Shown here one piece after another: positions 23,715-31,560 of a DNA stretch of 34,837 nucleotides. The stretch's first letter is position 1, and the number at the start of each line of letters is the position of its first letter. The notes below the pieces were generated by a model. That model saw nothing but the letters and a program-made list of their open reading frames with translations. It ran no database searches and was not told the origin of the DNA. Both the position numbers and the translations under genes were made by a program. The DNA comes from DASTPP01 sp035762175 (GTDB taxonomy: Bacteria > Myxococcota_A > Polyangia > Polyangiales > Polyangiaceae), in NCBI GenBank assembly GCA_035762175.1, contig DASTPP010000409.1, forward strand, positions 1 through 34,837, given 5' to 3'.

Positions 23715-25853
23715 ATGACGCATCGCCCCCTCCGAACCGGGCGCCCCGCCGCGCGCGCCGCCGCGCTCGCCTGGCTCGCCTGCGCCTGGTCGCTCGGCTG
23801 CGAGCCCGAGCCCGCGCCGAAGGCGCCCGCCCCGCCGCCGGCCCCCTCCCCCGCCCCGGCGCCCCCGCCGGCGGCCCGGCCCGCGCCCCCGCCGCCGCGC
23901 CAGGGCGAGGGCCTCTTGCCGAGGCGGGTGCTCTTCGGCAACCCCGACCGCGCGCAGCCGAAGCTGAGCCCCGACGGCAAGCGGCTCGCCTTTCTGGCGC
24001 CGCACGAGGGGGTGATGAACGTGTGGGTGGGCCCGGCCGACAACCCGGGCGCGGCCAAGCCCGTCACGAGCGAGAAGGTGCGGGCGATACGCATTTACGA
24101 CTGGGCGTACAACAACCGCGACCTCGTCTACCTGCAAGACAAGGGCGGCGACGAAAACTGGCGCCTTTACGGCGTCGACCTCGCGTCGGGCAACAAGGTG
24201 ACCGATCTGACGCCCGTCGAGGGCGTGGCGGCGCGCCTCTCGGGCCTGAGCCACCGCGCGCCCGACGAGGCCTTGGTCGGGCTCAACGACCGCGACAAGC
24301 GCTACCACGATCTTTATCGGGTGAACCTGCGCACGGGGGCGCGCAAGCTCGTGGCGAAAAATGAGGGGTTCCAGGGCTTCGAGGCCGACGAGTCGCTCGC
24401 GGTGCGCTTCGCCCTCAAGCCGACGCCCGACGGGGGCGTCGAGGTGCTCGAGCCCGACGGGGCCAAGGGCTGGAAGACCTTCACGACCGTCGGCCCCGAC
24501 GACAGCGAGACGACGCACGTCGTCGGCTTCGACAAGGCGGGGCGCTCGGCGTACCTGATCGACAGCCGCGGGCGCGACACCGGGGGCCTGTTCGCGGTCG
24601 ACCTCAAGACCAAGCAGGCCCAGCTCGTCGCCGACGACCCGAAGGCCGACGTCGACAGCGTGCTCGCGCACCCGACCGAGGCGCGGGTGCAGGCCGTGCG
24701 CAGCACCTACGAGCGGGCCAAGTGGCGGGTCGTCGACAAGGCGCTCGAGCCCGACTTCGAGGCGCTGAAGAAGGTCGCCGAGGGCGATCTGAACGTGCTG
24801 AGCCGTTCGCTCGACGACCGGCGCTGGGTCGTCTCGTACGCCGTGTCCGACGGGCCCGTGCGCTACTACCGCTACGACCGGCCGGCGAAGAAGGCGACCT
24901 TTCTCTTTACGAACAACCAGGCGCTCGAGGGCGCGAAGCTCTCGCCGATGCGCCCGGTGGTGGTCAAGGCGCGCGACGGCCTCGACCTCGTCAGCTACCT
25001 GACGCTGCCCGCCGGCAGCGATCCCGACGGCGACGGGCGTCCGCAGCAGCCCCTGCCGGCGGTGCTGCTCGTGCACGGCGGGCCCTGGGGCCGCGACGCC
25101 TTCGGCCTGAACCCGGCGCACCAGTGGCTCGCGAGCCGGGGCTACGCCGTGCTGAGCGTGAACTTTCGCGGCTCGACCGGCTTCGGCAAGCGCTTCGTCA
25201 ACGCGGGCGACCGGCAGTGGGGCGCCAAGATGCACGAAGACCTCGCCGACGCGGTCGACTGGGCGACGCGCGCGGGCGTCGCGGACCGCGCCCGCGTCGG
25301 CGTCATGGGCGGCAGCTACGGCGGCTACGCCACGCTCGCCGGCCTGGCCTTCACCCCCGACCTCTTCGCCTGCGGCGTCGACATCGTGGGCCCCTCGAAC
25401 CTCGTGACGCTGCTCGAGACCATACCCCCCTACTGGGCGCCGCTCGTCGAGCGCTTCGCCCGCCGCGTCGGCGACCACCGCACGCCCGAGGGGCGGCGCT
25501 TTTTGACCGAGCGCTCGCCGCTCACCCACGCCGACCGCATCAAGAAGCCGCTGCTCATCGGGCAGGGCGCCAACGATCCGCGGATCAAGCAGGCCGAGAG
25601 CGACCAGATCGTCCGGGCGATGAACGAGAAGGGCATCCCCGTGACGTACGTGCTCTACCCGGACGAGGGCCACGGCTTCGCCCGGCCCGAGAACCGCCAG
25701 TCGTTCAACGCGGTCGCCGAGGCCTTCTTCGCCCAGTGCCTGGGCGGCGTCTACGAGCCCGTGGGCCGCGACTTCGAGGGCTCCTCGATCAAGGTGCCGT
25801 CGGGCGCCGCGCACGTGCACGGCCTCGAGGCGGCGCTCGGCGGGGGGCGCTGA
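23715..25853 (+). CDS. S9-family (prolyl oligopeptidase-like) serine peptidase, exported
   Basis: 712 residues. The N-terminus has a signal sequence (AAALAWLACAWSLGC) that may end in a weak lipobox, then a Pro/Ala linker to about residue 65. Residues about 75-410 are WD40-like beta-propeller repeats (PKLSPDGKRLAFLAPHEG, IRIYDWAYNNRDLVYLQD, TTHVVGFDKAGRSAYLIDSRG). The C-terminal alpha/beta hydrolase has the triad Ser534 (GGSYGG), Asp621 (GANDPRI) and His653 (DEGHGF), plus HGGPWGRD and NFRGSTGFGK. Family members are acylaminoacyl/dipeptidyl-type peptidases acting on short peptides; exported versions scavenge peptides. ATG 23715 lies 12 bp after TGCTAG, another TGnTA-like element. Confidence 0.93.
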   Translation: MTHRPLRTGRPAARAAALAWLACAWSLGCEPEPAPKAPAPPPAPSPAPAPPPAARPAPPPPRQGEGLLPRRVLFGNPDRAQPKLSPDGKRLAFLAPHEGVMNVWVGPADNPGAAKPVTSEKVRAIRIYDWAYNNRDLVYLQDKGGDENWRLYGVDLASGNKVTDLTPVEGVAARLSGLSHRAPDEALVGLNDRDKRYHDLYRVNLRTGARKLVAKNEGFQGFEADESLAVRFALKPTPDGGVEVLEPDGAKGWKTFTTVGPDDSETTHVVGFDKAGRSAYLIDSRGRDTGGLFAVDLKTKQAQLVADDPKADVDSVLAHPTEARVQAVRSTYERAKWRVVDKALEPDFEALKKVAEGDLNVLSRSLDDRRWVVSYAVSDGPVRYYRYDRPAKKATFLFTNNQALEGAKLSPMRPVVVKARDGLDLVSYLTLPAGSDPDGDGRPQQPLPAVLLVHGGPWGRDAFGLNPAHQWLASRGYAVLSVNFRGSTGFGKRFVNAGDRQWGAKMHEDLADAVDWATRAGVADRARVGVMGGSYGGYATLAGLAFTPDLFACGVDIVGPSNLVTLLETIPPYWAPLVERFARRVGDHRTPEGRRFLTERSPLTHADRIKKPLLIGQGANDPRIKQAESDQIVRAMNEKGIPVTYVLYPDEGHGFARPENRQSFNAVAEAFFAQCLGGVYEPVGRDFEGSSIKVPSGAAHVHGLEAALGGGR

Positions 25854-25901
25854 GGGCGCGCGCCCCCGGCGGCCCCGACGCCCCACGACGACGGAGGAGC
25901 G

Positions 25902-26966
25902 ATGATCACGACCTTCTCGACGAGCAACTACGGGTGCCTGCGCGCGGTCGAGCTCGCGCTGACGCCGGTGCACGCGCTCATCGGCCCGAACGACGCGGGC
26001 AAGAGCACGATCTTGCGGGCGCTGCGCACGATCGCCCAGTTCGCCTCGGGCGCCTTCTCGGACGACGGCACCAAGCCCTTCGACCCCTGGCTGCCCGCCA
26101 GCGAGGCCGTGGCGCTGCCGGTGCCCTGGCTCGGGGCGCAGACGCCGCGCGGCTCCTACCAGCTCACGTGCGACCAGGGCAAGCTGACCGAGACCTTCGA
26201 CGCGCCCGTCTTCGGGCCCGCCTCGACCAACCGCCTGCTCAAGAAGGCGTCGAACTCGACGACGAACGAGAACTACGCGCCGGTCTTGCGCGAGATCGGG
26301 CCGGCGCGCCTCTTGCGCCTCGACCCCGACGCCCTGCGGCGGCCGACGCCCATCTTGCGCGACGGCCAGCCGGTCGACTTCGCCGACGACCGGGGCACGG
26401 GCCTGGCGTCGGTGCTGCAGGCGATGAACGGGCGCGACGTCGAGCGCTTCGTCGCGCTGCAGCGCCGCGCGCGCGAGCACTTCCCGGCGCTCGAGCGGCT
26501 GCAGCTCGGCTTCGACGGCGAGCCGACGCCCAACGTGCTCCTGCGCGCCACGCTCACCGACGGCGCCCGCATCGACGCCTCGCGCTTCGGCGAGGGGCTG
26601 CTCTACTTCCTCGCGTTCTCGGCCCTCGGCTTCCTCGAGCCGGCGCCGCTCTTGCTCGTCGAGTCGCCCGAGAGCGGCCTGCACCCGGCGCGCGTGCCGG
26701 GCGTCGTCGCGGCGCTGCGCGAGCTCAACGCGCGCGCGGGCACGCAGGTCGTCATCGCGACGCAGAGCCCGCTCGTGGTCGACCAGATGAGGCCCGAAGA
26801 GGTCACCGTCGTGACCCGGCCGAGCCAAGAGCGCGGCACCGTCGTCACCCCCCTCGAGCGCACCCCCGACTTCGCCCGCCGCGCCTCGGCGGGCGGGCTC
26901 GGCGCGCTCTGGGTCGCGCACGCCAACGGCGTCGACGAGCGGCCGCTGCTCAGCGGCGGGGGGTGA
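25902..26966 (+). CDS. AAA ATPase, RecF/OLD-like (AAA_21 type)
   Basis: 354 residues with a strong ribosome site (GGAGGAG) before ATG 25902. ABC-type/SMC-like ATPase: N-terminal FSTSNYGCLRAVEL, Walker A GPNDAGKST (residues 28-36), a central helical insertion (about 70-190), signature-like SRFGEGLLYFLAFSAL, Walker B LLLVESPESGLHP and H-loop VVIATQSPLVVDQM. This is the architecture of RecF/OLD-family stand-alone ATPases, without a TOPRIM nuclease domain. The residue after the Walker B acidic position is Ser, where most relatives have the catalytic Glu. The role is unknown; relatives take part in DNA repair or defence modules. It lies 68 bp ahead of rtcB and 48 bp after the peptidase. Confidence 0.9.
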   Translation: MITTFSTSNYGCLRAVELALTPVHALIGPNDAGKSTILRALRTIAQFASGAFSDDGTKPFDPWLPASEAVALPVPWLGAQTPRGSYQLTCDQGKLTETFDAPVFGPASTNRLLKKASNSTTNENYAPVLREIGPARLLRLDPDALRRPTPILRDGQPVDFADDRGTGLASVLQAMNGRDVERFVALQRRAREHFPALERLQLGFDGEPTPNVLLRATLTDGARIDASRFGEGLLYFLAFSALGFLEPAPLLLVESPESGLHPARVPGVVAALRELNARAGTQVVIATQSPLVVDQMRPEEVTVVTRPSQERGTVVTPLERTPDFARRASAGGLGALWVAHANGVDERPLLSGGG

Positions 26967-27034
26967 GCGCGGGGCGCCCGGGCCCGCGCCGCCTTGCGGG
27001 TCGGGGGCCGGTCGGCAATAGTCATCCCCCCCCG

Positions 27035-28570
27035 ATGGCCAAGAAGAAGACCTCGCCCAAGGCCGAGAAGGCGCCGCCGCCCGCCGCCGACCCCTCGTGG
27101 AAGACCCGCCTCGAGCCGACGGGCGAGGGCTACTACCGCCTGCTCGGCGACGAGACCGGCGGGGTCGAGGTGCGCTTCTTTCTGACGCCGCAGCTGCTCG
27201 CCGAGGCCGAAGACATTCTCTACAAGCAGGTCATCAACGCGACGCGCTTCCCCGGCGTGCGCCTCGTGGCCATCACGCCCGACACGCACTACGGCTACGG
27301 CGTGCCGGTCGGCTGCGTCATCTTGACCGACGCGGCCGAGGGCGCCGTCGCGATGGGGCCCGTCGGCTTCGACATCGGCTGCGGCATGATGAGCGCCCGG
27401 AGCGACGTGCCGGCCGAGGCGGCGACCTACGACCGGCGCCTCGCCTTCAACCGCGCCGTCATCGAGCGGGTCGAGATGGGCGCCGGCGGCTCGAGCCGCG
27501 CGCTCGGCTCGCTGCCCCGCGCCGCCTTCGAGGCGCTCGTGCGCGGCGGCGCCGAGCACTACGTCGAGACGTACGGCGCCTCCTTCGACCGCAGCCGCGC
27601 CGAGCGCCACCGCCTGCCCGTCGACGACGGCTGGCAAGTCCCCTGGGGGGGCAAGGGCAAGCCCGAGCGCGGGCTCGACCAGCTCGGCACCCTCGGCGGG
27701 GGCAACCACTTCATCGAGCTGCAGCGCTCCGAGCAGACGGGCACGCTCTTCGTGCAGGTGCACACCGGCAGCCGCGGCTTCGGCCACGGCCTCGCCACCA
27801 ACTACTTCGAGCGCGCGCGCGAAGAGCAGGGCGGCGCCCTGCGCGACATCGACCTCGGCTACTTCACCCCCGACTCGCCCCATTACCGCGACTACCTGAA
27901 CGCGGTCGCCGCCGGCGGCAACTTCGCCATCATCAACCGCCTCGTCATCTTCGAACAGATCGCCGCCGCCTTCAAAAAGGTGTTCGGCCGAGAGCTCGAG
28001 CTCGTCTACGAGATCAGCCACAACCTGGTGCAGCGCGAGTGGCACCCCGAGTACGGCGAGGTCTTCGTGCACCGCAAGGGGGCGACGCGGGCCTTCCCCG
28101 CCGGGCACCCCGGGCTGAAGGGCACCGCGTGGGAGGCGACCGGCCACCCCGTGCTCATCCCCGGCAGCAACCGCGACTATAGCTACATCTTGCGGCCGCT
28201 GCCGGGCGCGCAGAAGAGCGGCTACTCGGTCAACCACGGCGCCGGCCGGCGCATGTCGCGCGGCGAGGCCGTGCGCCGGCTCTCGCAAGACAAGGTCAAC
28301 GAGCAGTACCGGGAGGCCGGCATCGTCGTCAACGACGAGGGCGACGACGTGCCGATCGACGAGTCGGCCGCCTGCTACAAGCCCGCCGAGGACGTCATCG
28401 CCGCCGTCGTCGGGGCGGGCCTCGCCGAGGTCGAACACCGCCTCGAGCCGCTCTCGTCGCTCAAGGGCGTCGAGGGCCTGAGCAAGGCCCAGCGGCGCGA
28501 TCGCAAGGCGAAAGAGCGCGGGCGCGATCTCGCGCGCGGCGGCGCGCGCAAGACGAAAGAGCACTACTGA
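27035..28570 (+). CDS. rtcB: RNA 3'-phosphate (RtcB-type) RNA ligase
   Basis: 511 residues. RtcB joins 2',3'-cyclic-phosphate or 3'-phosphate RNA ends to 5'-OH ends using GTP and Mn2+, in RNA repair and tRNA splicing-like reactions. All signature residues are visible: PDTHYGYGVPVG, the metal Cys in DIGCGM (Cys116), GGGNHFIE, QVHTGSRGFGH, YEISHNLVQRE, HRKGATRAFPAG and the guanylylated His in NHGAGR (His401). A Lys/Ala/Pro-rich N-terminus (about 20 residues) and a basic C-terminus (QRRDRKAKERGRDLARGG) are extra. No archease, rtcA or rtcR lies in the window. A weak -10-like AATAGT (27017-27022) sits 13 bp before the ATG. Confidence 0.96.
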   Translation: MAKKKTSPKAEKAPPPAADPSWKTRLEPTGEGYYRLLGDETGGVEVRFFLTPQLLAEAEDILYKQVINATRFPGVRLVAITPDTHYGYGVPVGCVILTDAAEGAVAMGPVGFDIGCGMMSARSDVPAEAATYDRRLAFNRAVIERVEMGAGGSSRALGSLPRAAFEALVRGGAEHYVETYGASFDRSRAERHRLPVDDGWQVPWGGKGKPERGLDQLGTLGGGNHFIELQRSEQTGTLFVQVHTGSRGFGHGLATNYFERAREEQGGALRDIDLGYFTPDSPHYRDYLNAVAAGGNFAIINRLVIFEQIAAAFKKVFGRELELVYEISHNLVQREWHPEYGEVFVHRKGATRAFPAGHPGLKGTAWEATGHPVLIPGSNRDYSYILRPLPGAQKSGYSVNHGAGRRMSRGEAVRRLSQDKVNEQYREAGIVVNDEGDDVPIDESAACYKPAEDVIAAVVGAGLAEVEHRLEPLSSLKGVEGLSKAQRRDRKAKERGRDLARGGARKTKEHY

Positions 28571-28612
28571 GGGCGACGGCGCCCCGCCGGCGAGCGGGCC
28601 CAGCCCCCCACC

Positions 28613-28752
28613 GCGCCGCCCCTCGGAGGGCGCGAAGGCGCGCGAACCCCGGCCCCCCCCGCGCCGCCCCTCGAAGGGCGCGAAGGCGCGCGAACCCCGC
28701 CCCCCCCGCGCCGCCCCTCGGAGGGCGCGAAGGCGGAAGGCGCGCAAACCCC
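28613..28752. repeat. 47/48-bp tandem repeat, three copies
   Basis: Units starting GCGCCGCCCCTCGGAGGG (second copy GAAGGG) begin at 28613, 28661 and 28708, between the convergent rtcB and coiled-coil lipoprotein genes. Each holds a CCCTC/GAGGG hairpin; they may act as serial bidirectional terminators. Confidence 0.88.
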
Positions 28753-28773
28753 AGCGGGCCCGGCGCGCGCGCC

Positions 28774-28854
28774 CGACGCGGGGGCTAACCCCTCAAGCGA
28801 CCCCCGACGAGCCTGGCGCGCGACCGCCCGACGCGGGGACGAACGCCTCACGCG
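28774..28854. repeat. Two related 26-bp elements next to a gene end
   Basis: CGACGCGGGGGCTAACCCCT (28774) and CGACGCGGGGACGAACGCCT (28829) start similar 26-bp elements 55 bp apart, just past the coiled-coil lipoprotein gene's 3' end. The GGGGNNNAACCCCTC core recalls the 8208-8615 array. Confidence 0.55.
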
Positions 28855-28864
28855 GGCGCCCGGC

Positions 28865-29464
28865 TCAATGCCAGGGGTTACCCCGGTCGACCTTGGGCGC
28901 CAAGACGTCGACGTCGACGTCGCTGGCGGTCTCCCAGGGGGTGTGGCGGTCGATTTTTTGATCCCAGGGGTTCTCGCGATCGAGCTCGCGCTGGGGGCGC
29001 AACGCGCGCAAGAGAAGGTGCTGCTGCGAGGGCGTGAGCGCGCCCTGGCCGTGCACGATCTGCCGCAGCTGCCGCACGAGCTGGCGCAGCTCGGCCTCGT
29101 CGCCTTGCTGCGGGGCGATCGACGAGGGCTTCGCGTCGCCGTCGCCCCAAGGCCCCGACACGCCCCCGGCGCGGGAGGCCGTCGACTGGTGCGACGCGTC
29201 ATTCGACTCGGTGAGCCGGGGCATCGATTCGTTCTGCCCGGCGCGCTCGGCGCCGGAGCCGAGCCGATCGAGCTCGCCTTGCAGGGCGCCCAGGCGGCGG
29301 GTGAGCACCTCGAGTTCGGCCTCGCGGCGCATGGACTGAGCGCGCATCTGCTGCAGCTCGGTCGCCATCTCGTCGACTTGGTCTTGGGTGGCGCAGCCGG
29401 TGCCCAGCAGGCCGAACGCCACCGCCAGAACACCCCAACGCACCCCCACTTGCTTCGCCCTCAT
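28865..29464 (-). CDS. Coiled-coil lipoprotein with repeated PW motifs
   Basis: 199 residues from ATG 29464, fixed by a strong ribosome site (GGAGGT, 7 nt upstream) and a signal sequence (VLAVAFGLLGTGC) ending in a probable lipid-anchor Cys. Residues about 24-65 form a coiled coil (QVDEMATELQQMRAQSMRRE, EAELEVLTRRLGALQGELDRL), as in cell-envelope tether or periplasmic adaptor proteins. A polar Ser/Gly-rich middle is followed by a helix (DEAELRQLVRQLRQIVHGQG). The C-terminus carries three copies of a short Arg-x-x-Pro-Trp motif (RENPWDQ, RHTPWET, RGNPWH-end). No family is recognised. The role may be structural or scaffolding in the envelope. Confidence 0.85.
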   Translation of the reverse strand: MRAKQVGVRWGVLAVAFGLLGTGCATQDQVDEMATELQQMRAQSMRREAELEVLTRRLGALQGELDRLGSGAERAGQNESMPRLTESNDASHQSTASRAGGVSGPWGDGDAKPSSIAPQQGDEAELRQLVRQLRQIVHGQGALTPSQQHLLLRALRPQRELDRENPWDQKIDRHTPWETASDVDVDVLAPKVDRGNPWH

Positions 29465-29489
29465 CGCCGTACCTCCACCGCGCGAACCG

Positions 29490-29516
29490 GTAGCATGCCC
29501 GTCGCTACTGTAGCAT
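29490..29516 (-). promoter_or_regulatory. Promoter and repeated GTAGCAT sites of the coiled-coil lipoprotein gene
   Basis: On the minus strand TGCTACAGT (29515-29507) is an extended -10 candidate giving a leader of about 36 nt. Around it GTAGCAT occurs twice on the plus strand (29490, 29510; 20 bp apart), and GCTACTGTAGC (29504-29514) is a perfect 11-bp palindrome. Confidence 0.4.
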
Positions 29517-29679
29517 CGTTCCCGTCGCATTCCCGTGGGTCGGTCGACAAAGCGCATTGCCCCTTTCGGTTGCCCGGCGCCCGCGCCCGCAGGCGAAGGC
29601 GCGCCGGGGTCGGCGGCCCGCTCGCGTCAGGCCGGGCCCCGCCCCTCCCCCCTCGGATGGGGGGACGGGGCCGGCGTTC

Positions 29680-30156
29680 TCACGCGAGCGACGTCACGCG
29701 CTCGATGATCGGCCGGAGGCCGTCGGGCCCGATGCCGGCGGCGGCGGCGATGGCCTCGAGCACGCGCCGCTCGGAGGCGTCGATGCCGCCGGTGGCGAAG
29801 GCGACCAGGGCGGCGAAGAAGAGGCCGACTTCGGGCCGGCCGAGCAGGGCGAGGGCGGCGCCGACGCTGCGGGCGCGCCCCTCGGGGCCCTCGGCGAGCG
29901 AGCGCTGGACGCAGGCGTCGAGCAGCGACTCGAGCTCCCACTCGATGATCTCGCCGTCCGAGAGCATCTCGACGGCCTGGGCGATGGTGGCGCGCTCGTT
30001 CGCGTCGACCTCGCCGTCGGCGGCGCCGGCGAGGTAGCCGGCCTCGACGGCCACGACGAGCGCGTCGCGCCGCTCGGCGGGCTCGAGTTCGCGCCGAAAT
30101 TCTTCGGCGTGGCGGCTCAAGATTGCGAGGTGCGGAGGGAGCGCGTCGTCGGCCAT
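29680..30156 (-). CDS. TerB-like (tellurite resistance protein B family) protein
   Basis: 158 residues, all helical. Two acidic helix-turn motifs typical of TerB domains are visible: AGAADGEVDANERATI (about 43-58) and FATGGIDASERRVLEAI (about 120-136), each with the D-G/x-x-D-x-x-E pattern that binds metal in KP-TerB. The length matches a stand-alone TerB domain. TerB proteins are associated with tellurite resistance and stress or phage-defence modules, but no other ter genes are in the window, so the role is open. The start ATG 30156 lies 9 bp past a TGGTATTCG element, so the mRNA is probably leaderless. Confidence 0.82.
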   Translation of the reverse strand: MADDALPPHLAILSRHAEEFRRELEPAERRDALVVAVEAGYLAGAADGEVDANERATIAQAVEMLSDGEIIEWELESLLDACVQRSLAEGPEGRARSVGAALALLGRPEVGLFFAALVAFATGGIDASERRVLEAIAAAAGIGPDGLRPIIERVTSLA

Positions 30157-30165
30157 TCGCCGCCA

Positions 30166-30174
30166 CGAATACCA
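30166..30174 (-). promoter_or_regulatory. Extended -10 candidate TGGTATTCG for the TerB-like gene
   Basis: TGGTATTCG (30174-30166) places transcription start near 30159, 3 nt before ATG 30156. Confidence 0.35.
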
Positions 30175-30241
30175 GGGCGCTTTGCCGGCGGCTAGGAGGC
30201 GCGGGGCGCGTCCGCCGGGGTCGGGCCGGGCCCGCCGGGCA

Positions 30242-30375
30242 CAGAGCGCGGCGAGCGTCGCGCCGGGCCGGCCGGGCTCAGAGTGCGGCGAGCGTCGCGC
30301 CGGGCCGGCCGGGCTCAGAATGCGGCGAGGGTCGCGCCGGGCCGGCCGGGCTCAGAGCGCGGCGAGCGTCGCGCC
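30242..30375. repeat. 37-bp tandem repeat copying the 3' end of the SDR gene
   Basis: Units start at 30242, 30279, 30316 and 30353, exactly 37 bp apart. The last is the genuine 3' end of the SDR gene (codons for GATLAAL and the TGA). The three downstream units repeat those codons, the TGA and the spacer with a few substitutions. Confidence 0.92.
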
Positions 30376-31131
30376 GCCGTCGACGACCAGGGTGTGGCCG
30401 GTGACGAAGGAGGCGGCGTCGGAGGCGAGGTAGAGGGCGGCGCCGGCGATCTCTTCGGGGGTGGCGTAGCGGCCGAGCGGGGTGTGGGCGACGACCCGGG
30501 CGACGATGTCGGGGTTGTCGATGAGGGCCGAGGCGAAGCGCGTCTTCACCAGGCCGGGGGCGATGGCGTTGACGCGCACGTTGTTGCCGCCGAGCTCGTA
30601 GGCGAGCGTCTTGGTCATCGAGATGACGGCCGCCTTTGTCATCGCGTAGACGCCCTGCAGGGGCGCGGCGCCGAGGCCGACGACGCTCGCGACGTTGATG
30701 ATCGAGCCGCCCGCGCCCCGCCCGATCAGGTGCCCGGCGACCAGGCGCGCCGCCTCGAAGTAGCCCTTGAGGTTGACCTCGAAGGTCTTCGCGTACGCCC
30801 CCTCGTCGACGCCGAGCAGGGGCCCGAAGTAGGGGTTGGTGGCCGCGTTGTTGACCAGCACGTCGACCTTGCCGAAGCGCTCGATCGTGCCGTCGAGCAG
30901 CGCCCGCAGCTGCTCGGGCTGCCCGGCGTGGCAGCCGAGGGCGATCGCCTGCCCGCCCGAGGCCTTGATCGAGTCGGCGACGTTCTGCAGCGGCTCGACC
31001 TTGCGCGCCGCCAGCACGACGCGCGCGCCCGCGTCGGCGAAGGCCCGGGCGACCGCCTCGCCGATGCCGCGGCTGGCGCCCGTGACGATGGCGACCTTGC
31101 CTTCGAGGTGAATGAGAGGTTTGATGGGCAT
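30352..31131 (-). CDS. SDR family NAD(P)-dependent oxidoreductase (FabG/DHRS4-like)
   Basis: 259 residues, classical short-chain dehydrogenase. The cofactor loop is TGASRGIG (residues 17-24), followed by VLVNNAATNPYFGP. The catalytic residues are Ser149 and YAMTK (Tyr162, Lys166), and the C-terminus has VNAIAPGLVKT and SFVTGHTLVVDGGATL. The NNAATNP stretch is like the DHRS4/carbonyl-reductase branch, but specificity cannot be fixed from sequence. An Arg in the loop (ASRG) and AARK after strand 2 favour NADP(H). Start ATG 31131 has GGAGG 14 nt upstream. The final codons and stop are tandemly duplicated downstream. Confidence 0.95.
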   Translation of the reverse strand: MPIKPLIHLEGKVAIVTGASRGIGEAVARAFADAGARVVLAARKVEPLQNVADSIKASGGQAIALGCHAGQPEQLRALLDGTIERFGKVDVLVNNAATNPYFGPLLGVDEGAYAKTFEVNLKGYFEAARLVAGHLIGRGAGGSIINVASVVGLGAAPLQGVYAMTKAAVISMTKTLAYELGGNNVRVNAIAPGLVKTRFASALIDNPDIVARVVAHTPLGRYATPEEIAGAALYLASDAASFVTGHTLVVDGGATLAAL

Positions 31132-31169
31132 GGCCTTCGAGGCGTCCTCCTACGAACGTCGGACGAACC

Positions 31170-31175
31170 ACTTTA
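31170..31175 (-). promoter_or_regulatory. Candidate -10 hexamer for the SDR gene
   Basis: TAAAGT on the minus strand (31175-31170, four matches to TATAAT) gives a leader of about 32 nt containing the GGAGG ribosome site. No clear -35 is seen. Confidence 0.3.
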
Positions 31176-31232
31176 GGGCCTTTGTCTCATCCGTACGAGG
31201 GCCGAGCAGAGCTCGCCCGCGAAATGCTTGGC

Positions 31233-31260
31233 GGCGCGCCCGACGGGGCCCGGGCGCGCC
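31233..31260. repeat. Perfect 10-bp inverted repeat in a divergent gap
   Basis: GGCGCGCCCG-N8-CGGGCGCGCC lies in the 429-bp gap between the divergent SDR and diadenylate-cyclase-like genes. It may be an operator or a hairpin. Elsewhere in this gap I see no gene; open frames there show no coding bias or homology. Confidence 0.6.
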
Positions 31261-31560
31261 TGCCCCTGAAGCCGCCCCGTCCGGCCGCTCGCGACGCCAT
31301 CGCCGGCCGGGGCCGTCGTCGGGGACGGCGGGGTGCCCTCGGCGGCGCGAACGGCGGAAACCTCAAGGTCAAGCGCGGCCGGAGGGCCCTCGTGGCACAG
31401 GGCTTGAACCGTGCTCGATACGACTTTGGTGAACGAAGGGCGCCCCGCCCCCCGACGCCGGGCGTCCCTCCGGACGAGCACGATTCGCCCGTCGCGGGCC
31501 CCGGGCCGCGGGCCGCTTCGCTTTTTCTCGATAAGATGTCCCGCGTCGCCCCCGGCCGTC

